From the NCBI GenBank assembly GCA_014529385.2, contig CM043948.1:19812951-19876950 (forward strand): a stretch of DNA of 64,000 nucleotides. Reading direction: 5' to 3'. The notes under the pieces were generated by a model. It did no database searches. It saw nothing but the letters and a program-made list of their open reading frames with translations, and had not been told where the DNA came from. Made by a program: the position numbers and the translations under genes. Shown piece after piece: positions 58,085 to 64,000 of this stretch. Position 1 is the stretch's first letter. Each line of letters opens with the position of its first letter. The stretch comes from Adiantum capillus-veneris (Eukaryota > Streptophyta > Polypodiopsida > Polypodiales > Pteridaceae).

Positions 58085-58913
58085 TTAGTTCAATTGGATA
58101 TCATAGAGGTGGCTCAAATTCCAATGAATCATCATCACTATCTTCAAAAAACGCTTCCGTGATTCCCAGATTAGCCTCTCGTTGGCATTTAAGACGTTGT
58201 TGTCTTTCTTGAGCCTCAACTCTTGCTTGGATCTTTTTAAGCTCTGTCTGTTCTTTGGCTGCTTTCTTTTCATTTATTCTAGCACGCACATTTGCTTGAT
58301 ATCATCGCCTCTTACATCTCTTACTCTTCTTGTCTAATTTTTTATTACGGCCGATCTCTAATGAAGAGTCACTAGATGAATCGCTACTTATGTCTTGTGC
58401 TCCCTTGGATAGATTGTCATATTCTAGGGTACCATTGCGCCTTGAATGGTTTGTCCCCACATTTTCACTAAGATTTAACTCAGATTCTTCATCCTTAGAG
58501 TCAATTTCAATTGATTATTCTGACCCCAAATCGTGTGGGCTATAGTCTTGTGAGACGCTACTGGTTCCAATGCCAGTCAAACCTTCATCTTGTAGGTCAT
58601 TAGAAGCTAAATGCATTGCTTCGAGCATATTTAAGGGTATGAGTGGTGGCATTTCATCCCCCTTAGGTGTTACCCTAGTTGTCCCCCTATTTCCCCAAGT
58701 GTATATGGTTGCTGCTAAGTGGACCCAATCCACATTGTCCGACTCAACCATCCCACGTAGTACATCCATATAAAGAGAATCTTCCCCAACATCAATGTCC
58801 ACTTTACATGTGTAACAATACTGCAATGGGGCCAAGTAAACTGTGGTGTCAGATCTATGATCAATTATAAACTTGTTTCCTAGAGGATGTGCTCGACCAA
58901 TTAGAAGATCCAC
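58085..58913 (-). pseudogene. Linker region of minus-strand gag-pro
   Basis: 58,913-58,515 (132 aa) includes VYLAPLQYCYTCKVDIDVGE and NVDWVHLAATIYTWG, with no recognised domain. 58,289-58,101 is a Lys/Gln/Glu-rich helix (KIQARVEAQERQQRLKCQRE) ending in an acidic stretch EDSDDDSLEFEPP. These separate the two protease-like domains. Confidence 0.45.
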
Positions 58914-59260
58914 TCGAATGACAAATCTTGGAACTGCAAGTAGACATGGTTTTTAGACCAGCCATGCACTATTTTTGCTTCCCTCGTGAAAGGACGTCCT
59001 AAGATCATCTCAGATGCCATAGTGTGCTTAGAGAAATCCATAACAATGAAGGTATTTCTTATTTTATGTCCAAAGACCTTGATCTTGAGATCTTCTAGCA
59101 TCCCAATAGGTTTAACAATAGACCCATTGGCCATCTTTACTACTATGGTTGTGGTCCCAAGGTGAGGTCTTCCCATAGATTCCCATTAATTTTTAGTCAC
59201 AATGCTAACCCCAGTGCCACCATCAAGGATTCTCTTCACAGTTAATCCCTTGGTAGTGAT
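58901..59260 (-). pseudogene. Retropepsin-like domain (DGGTG type)
   Basis: The minus frame reads KRILDGGTGVSIVTKN, a TAA, then 59,176-58,901: TTTIVVKMANGSIVKPIGML, IRNTFIVMDF and EMILGRPFTREAKI. The DxG active-site loop, the hydrophobic strand before it and the ILGRPF segment are the layout of Ty3-type proteases. The loop is Asp-Gly-Gly rather than Asp-Ser/Thr-Gly. One in-frame stop is visible. Confidence 0.65.
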
Positions 59261-59771
59261 TGATATGGTTGCATTGGATTCATTGCCCTCAAAGTATTGT
59301 CCCAACTTGTTAACAAGTATTTCTGCAACAGGGTTCTCATCTAGGTTGGGGTTGTGGATCTAAGTGTTCCTCCTCTATTGGCATCTCCCTAGGTCCATCC
59401 ATATGTGAAAATTGTGGTAGCCCGACCTTCAATTCTCCATTGAGGAAAGCTCGAAGAGCTAAGAATAGCTCAGGGTCTCATTATAGTTTGGACATGATGG
59501 TGGTTCTAACTTATGAAGCCATGAAATCCATCAATTTGGTAATATTTAACGGCACCTTTTGGGCTTCAGTCCCTTGACATGGGGAAGATGGGAGCTCCAT
59601 TTCTTCGATAGGGTCAGGTAGTCCCTCTATAAACATTCTTTCCAAAAAGAAGTAAGTACGCCCACTTTCCCATGACTTTAAGTCACTTTCTTCTTGGATG
59701 ACACTAGGTATGGCTAGGGATCTATGGACTTTGTGAGGTTGTTGTTGCGTAGGGAACAGTGTGTCTATAAT

Positions 59772-61006
59772 CTAGATCTGCCTAGTGCTAGTTCTAGATC
59801 CCTTTAGGTATCTTCTACCAAACTCCTTAATTTCTTGACTCGCTTGATCTCCTTTGTAGGGTTTGGATAAGTTCCTATCTTCTTCTTGGATCCTTGCCAT
59901 TGTGGCTCGATCTTCCTTGTTGGTTTCTTTCTTAGTGGTCGTTTTGCTCTCCATGGTTTCACGTGAATCAGAATCCTCTTCAACATCGTTCACATATACG
60001 GGACCATCACCATTCCCTATGTTGGTCTTTGAACTGGGGTCTGACTTCGCTGCTTTTTGCAATCTCTTCCTTCGTGTTTTCTTCTTCTTCTGAGATTGGG
60101 CAATTGATGTCGTGTCTCTTTTTTCAAGAATATAATTTTGTTTTTGGAGCATCGATCGTGTGAGTACGTTATCCGTACCATAGGTGTACTTTGTGATGGC
60201 TCCTTTGTAACCTTAATCAAGTTTAATGGCGTGATCTTTGGCGCATTTGGATTATTCGGACATTGGGCAATCAAATGATCTATGCCACATTGATTATACA
60301 TGAGTATCGGCATTGTAGACATGCTCGCTTGATTGGTTTGCATTATTTTTTAGCCTGATAGGATACTCGCCACACGATGTGGACCTCCAGACTCATAGCA
60401 TTGAAGAGGTGGTCTCTTGGCTTGGCAGTGTAATTGATATTTTGGCCTCTTGCAGCAAGAACAACTACTTGATAGACAGGTTTGACTTGTCCCTAATAGT
60501 CCTCCATGTAGTCTTGTGGACTTTCTTCAAGCGCATCAATCCCATAGGCAATAGTAGGGTCTATATCTTCCTCATAACCTTCCAAACAAGCAATAGATGA
60601 CTCACAACCCACTTGATCCACACAAATTGATTCTCGGATGTGGTGGTTGTGGTCCTAGCACTAGAGTTGGTAAGGGTGTTGTTTGAACAACATTTTGGGC
60701 CCTAGGGACCATGTGTTGTGACGTTTGTTCAAGAGGTGGGGCAGGCATCAATGCAGGCACTCGAGGTGTGTCTGTCCATGCTAAGGTTGGTCTATTGGCC
60801 ATCGCACGCTTAAATACTATGCAATCCTTAGCTTGATGACCATACCTCCCACACGCATTGCAATTCCCATTGAATTTTACTCTAAAAGTAGGACATTCAC
60901 TGGTATTATGCGGCCCATAGCATACTGAGCACCATTGCAGCTCCCTTCTTGGATACATATGATTGTTTTGCAAAGTACAATTGTCTCTAAGACTCTCTTG
61001 AATCAT
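59772..61006 (-). pseudogene. gag: Minus-strand gag with several zinc knuckles
   Basis: 61,006-60,602 has two knuckles: CSVCYGPHNTSEC (CX2CX3HX4C) and CNACGRYGHQAKDC (CX2CX4HX4C). A Pro-rich linker follows. 60,343-60,017 has a third, damaged one (NQCGIDHLIAQCP, first Cys missing). 60,152-59,772 is highly charged. The three knuckles, charged linker and downstream protease give a retroelement Gag-Pro order. The capsid part upstream of 61,006 is absent or unreadable, and several frame breaks make it inactive. Confidence 0.65.
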
Positions 61007-61019
61007 TAGGAAATTTCAG

Positions 61020-61357
61020 AGGTCATTTGGAGGGCCATATGAAGAGAGAGAAAAATAGAGCGCGTCCAATGAGCATGAAGGCTACGTTACGTAGGAAAGT
61101 ACGTGGAAAGACTCAAAAAATAGGAAAATAGCATAAAACTTTCACGAATCTAGGATTGTAGCATAGTAATTTCCTTCCTTTTACCGAGCTTTTAGGTGCT
61201 TGCATGTGGTCCCACTTCTGATATTCTCTTATGGTCATTAACGTACTGGAGGGTGACCATTAAGCCCGCACAAGATATTGGAATTCTAAAACACTTTCCC
61301 TCCATTAGAATGCTTTCAAAGTGAATCTCCCTCCACTAAAGCTTTTCTCTGAGAGCT
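61020..61357 (+). promoter_or_regulatory. Upstream region of the gene at 61,358
   Basis: A 340-bp gap between the dead gag and the next gene. It probably holds the promoter. I see no clear TATA box. Confidence 0.3.
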
Positions 61358-62457
61358 ATGGCGTCCACGTCTTCTCGCCCAAGAGGCTCCAGGTGTTTAC
61401 TGTCTCTCACACCAACAACCAACAACTGCACTTTGCCTAGAAGGCCAAGTAGTAGCATATCCTCAATTACAATACCAGCTTCAATAAGTGCAGAGAACCA
61501 ATGGGTTGGACAAAGGATAAACAAAGGTTCATGGGTCCTCATGCAACCAAGAAGACCCAAGAGGTCTAGTGGTATCAATGTTTACCGCTCAGCATGGAAG
61601 GCCAGAGTGTTGGATTTCAAAGTTGAAATCGGTAAAAGATGTGTAAAGGAAGTTCTTGTTCAGCATGTGTTTACCCATCCTGAGGTGATAGCAAATGGTG
61701 GAAATGTATCAGATATACATCAACCACGTTGCAATTGTAAGTACTCTTGACATGTGAACTTACTGATACTCTCATTATAACTTTTCTTATATATTTTGCA
61801 ATGTTTCTCCCGCTTGTTATGAGTAATGTCTCCATTCTTCACAGCTCAATTACATTAGATTTGTCATTTGTACTTATTGATACTCTTAGTTTAACTCTTC
61901 TTATATATATTGCAGATGTTTATCCCTCTTCTTATGAGCAATGGGAGCCTGTGGAGTGCATAATAGGCCTCTTCCATGTTGTTCATGCCCACATTGGTTC
62001 TCTACAGTACTCAGAGAGGAGCAGCAAAAGACTGGCTGATGAGGGAATCTTTTTTTATGACCACTTTTACCAACTCAGCTCAGGGAATAAGAATGGCATG
62101 TTGGTGAAAGTGCCTCTACCAACCGATTGGAACACTGTGGACTGGCCAGTTCCCGAGGAAACAATGGTGGAGGCAATGCGAAGTAAGCTCTACAAGGATA
62201 TACAAGGGTCTCTACGTAGCTCTATTCCTACCAAACTGGTTAGAATTGCAAACTTTTGTCCTATTGCACTCTTCATAGAGCTGTTTCATAGCTACAACAT
62301 CCGAGTTACAAAAACTATGTTCATGTGCAAGTCATTTCAGCAGTCATCCTGTGACAAACTTCTTGACAAAGGATGGTATGCAAAGGAAGAGATTGGTTTA
62401 CGGTGCGAGGTCGCGCTTGATACTCTAGTTGTCAAGTACATGATTGCAAGCCAATAA
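61358..62457 (+). CDS. Two-exon gene of unknown function
   Basis: Exon 1 (61,358-61,736) begins MASTSSRPRGSRCLLSLTPT, a Ser/Arg/Pro-rich start that could be a transit peptide, then KGSWVLMQPRRPKRSS and CVKEVLVQHVFTHPE. Donor is TT|GTAAGT. Exon 2 (61,916-62,457) starts after TATATTGCAG and restores the frame (phase 1), giving about 306 aa in total. It continues VYPSSYEQWEPVECIIGLFH, DWNTVDWPVPEETM and ends VVKYMIASQ. No domain is recognised. The uninterrupted frame and matching splice phases favour a real or recently lost gene. Coding-like sequence after the stop (about 62,503-62,775, with a stop at about 62,636) may be an extra exon. Confidence 0.5.
61758..61915 (+). repeat. Duplicated intron end with a dead splice acceptor
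   Basis: The segment ending at the true acceptor (TTCTTATATATATTGCAG, 61,898-61,915) has a tandem relative about 115 bp upstream. That copy reads TTCTTATATATTTTGCA followed directly by ATGTTTCTCC, so the AG is lost by a missing G. Similarity continues into exon 2 sequence. Confidence 0.8.
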
Positions 62458-62897
62458 CTGTTACTCTCGTTTTGGTATATGCGATCACAAATGCTAAATG
62501 GTAAGTACATTCCTATGGACCAGGTTTCTGCAGGTTTGGAAGATAATCCTACTGTGGATGTGGAAGTGATTGATAAAGAGCATGGCCTACTATTGGTGGT
62601 TACAATAAGGGAGCTATGCAGTCTTCATCATTTGTGAAATGACATCATTGAAGAGTCAATGGACAAGGATCTATCAGATTTTTCCTTTTTCCTAGCTGGC
62701 CGTAAGGTGATGCGGCGAAGGGAAAAAGATATTTTGTGCAAAGAGTTGGATGGTCGGGTTGAAGTAGTGTCAATGTAACAGATATTCTTGTGAACCCAAG
62801 TGTATACAAATTACTTTCAAGACATGAAGTTTATTGAGCTCATTTTTCAATTGTGCCCTGTGAAAAAGTGTGCTTGAAATACATTTCTTTACCACGT

Positions 62898-62956
<59 letters not shown>

Positions 62957-62986
62957 GTTAGACAAGACAAAGACATGATAGAAGAA
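62458..62986. other. Convergent 3' region with (CT)n-(AT)n tract
   Basis: This lies between the ends of two convergent genes. It contains decayed coding-like sequence to about 62,778 and a compound microsatellite at 62,902-62,955. No terminator signal can be picked out. Confidence 0.5.
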
Positions 62987-63550
62987 TCATCTTAATTCAT
63001 TAGAAAGTACAAACTCGTCCGTGAACAATGGACTGAGATACAATTTCTGTAAGTATGGAATCAGAATGTCTTCAAGGTAAAAATCGAAGGAATGTCCCTC
63101 GAAAGAAGGTGGTGAGACAGTTGTTCCCGGCGGATTTAGTTCTCCCTTTTCAAGAGTATCATCAATTAGTAGTGTATTAGTTGCATCAAAGGGTACACCG
63201 ATTTGGCTAAACGGTTTGTACAAAAGAGGTAAGTGTGGTTTTTTAGGGTGGTAGTGGCCCTCAACGGTAACGCATTTTCTTTGATCATACAAAAAGGCAA
63301 AATCTGACGTGTGAGCGTGGCATACACTGCAAACTATTGCAACTAGTGGCGACAAGTTTTGCCTTTGCATTGAAGACCATATGGCAACTCTGAAGCGCGG
63401 AAGAAGAAACTGAATAAATTCCTTGGTTCCTGGACAAACCACGACTCGACAAGTTCCCATCCGAAACGTTTGCAAATCCTCAAAGGGTCCTCTGTCACCG
63501 AGAGGCACCCGCATCAGCAGCAATCCATTGACGTCCAAGATAATCAACCT
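62987..63550 (-). CDS. FCP1/HAD-like phosphatase domain, last exon
   Basis: The exon starts after a TTTTACAG acceptor at 63,551 and joins 63,623 in phase 0, reading RLIILDVNGLLLMRVPLG. The HAD motif I is Asp-Val-Asn-Gly instead of Asp-x-Asp-Gly, so the second catalytic Asp is Asn. Later motifs are conserved: RFRVAIWSSM (motif II), CVTVEGHYHP, LLYKPFSQIG and NTLLIDDTLEK (motif III Asp-Asp). FCP1-type enzymes dephosphorylate the RNA polymerase II C-terminal domain or other phosphoserines. Plant proteins with an LDxNG motif form a common subgroup whose activity is unclear. The frame is uninterrupted to the stop at 62,987, so I regard it as a live gene. Confidence 0.85.
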   Translation of the reverse strand, partial: RLIILDVNGLLLMRVPLGDRGPFEDLQTFRMGTCRVVVCPGTKEFIQFLLPRFRVAIWSSMQRQNLSPLVAIVCSVCHAHTSDFAFLYDQRKCVTVEGHYHPKKPHLPLLYKPFSQIGVPFDATNTLLIDDTLEKGELNPPGTTVSPPSFEGHSFDFYLEDILIPYLQKLYLSPLFTDEFVLSNELR

Positions 63551-63622
63551 CTGTAAAAGGTGACAAGTACATATAAGTAGTTAGAAGCTGAACATATTTT
63601 GCCATACTTGAATAGACATTAC
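63551..63622 (-). other. 72-bp intron of the FCP1-like gene
   Basis: GTAATG donor (63,622 downward) and TTTTACAG acceptor, with compatible phases. Confidence 0.75.
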
Positions 63623-64000
63623 CGGAACAACCGTATCTACAAGTAGCAAGGGTCCATACTGGGTCTCTGTAGTGTTCATGTCATTGTTGCTCTCCTCCGC
63701 TTTATCTTCATAGTCATCATTCACATCTTCATCAGGGGTCTCCCCCATGGCTCTTTCTGCCTCATTCAAGGTTTCCTCCAAGGTCTTTTCGTCTCCCTCG
63801 GTTGATCGGCTTGCCTCATACATCCTTGCCTCATCCATATCATTTTGCTCATCCCTAGGCCTGCTTTCCTCATCCATATCCTTTTGCTCATCTATAGGCC
63901 TGCTTTCCTCATCTTGGGTTTCAGCCATAGGCTCTTTTGGCTCCTCCACTGGCTGACTTGGCTCTTTCATTGTCTCCTCTGGTTGTACCTTAGCACCTTC
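63623..64000 (-). CDS. FCP1-like gene, acidic N-terminal exon (runs off window)
   Basis: The minus-strand frame runs from beyond 64,000 to a GT donor at 63,622. It is very acidic (Glu, Asp, Pro, Thr) with short repeats (DEESRPIDEQKDM then DEESRPRDEQNDM, and SQPVEEPKEPM). It ends QYGPLLLVDTVVP at the splice. An ATG lies at 63,970, but the open frame continues upstream so the true start is outside the window. Such low-complexity acidic N-termini precede the phosphatase domain in some plant FCP1-like proteins. Sequence-level repetition here could vary in number between individuals. Confidence 0.75.

Overview
This is a eukaryotic nuclear window, almost certainly from a land plant. The evidence is GT-AG introns, Ty3/gypsy Tat-type and Copia-like retroelement remains, several miniature inverted-repeat elements, long (CT)n microsatellites, a plant-type class II O-methyltransferase and an FCP1-like protein with an LDVNG motif. 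The gag-pro type seen twice (CMWCDSEDHR zinc knuckle followed by an HWARATTKT...NLMAK protease) recalls retroelements I associate with ferns, lycophytes and conifers. I therefore favour a fern or lycophyte, but the sequence does not prove it.

Bases 1-39,930 are a tandem array of a composite retroelement unit of about 12.3 kb without later insertions. Each unit holds, in order: a non-coding block; a (CT)n tract with a short coding exon; a minus-strand gag fragment; a plus-strand gag-pro without pol; and a minus-strand coiled-coil reading frame. Unit 1 (about 1,600-16,880) and unit 2 (about 16,881-38,465) are followed by a third, internally deleted start (38,466-39,930). The units serve as each other's empty sites. 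Unit 1 carries a 218-bp hAT-like MITE (8-bp duplication) and a 3.5-kb insertion. Unit 2 carries a 9.2-kb Tat-lineage Ty3/gypsy element (23,993-33,200) with two LTRs of about 1.5 kb, gag, protease, RT, two RNase H domains and integrase, all disabled by stops and frameshifts.

From 39,280 to 43,551 the third (CT)n/exon copy runs into a longer decayed plus-strand gene of unrecognised family. After it comes a reading frame with a long charged N-terminal region and a complete but frameshifted histone-H3-type fold with CENH3-like features. A 242-bp element with 31-bp inverted repeats and a decayed minus-strand gene follow.

From 46,107 to 48,315 a piece of ribosomal protein P0 pseudogene is split by a 1.8-kb LTR mini-element with a 5-bp target duplication. 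The stretch 48.3-52.7 kb is non-coding, with microsatellites, a tandem promoter-like repeat and two MITEs. One of these, PIF/Harbinger-like, lies just upstream of the first exon of an O-methyltransferase (52,779-53,505).

From 53.8 to 61.0 kb there are minus-strand retroelement remains, including zinc knuckles and two separate aspartic-protease motifs. The window ends with two gene models that look intact: an unrecognised two-exon plus-strand gene (61,358-62,457) whose intron contains a duplicated, dead splice acceptor, and a minus-strand FCP1/HAD-like gene (62,987 to beyond 64,000) with an acidic repeated N-terminus and an altered catalytic motif.
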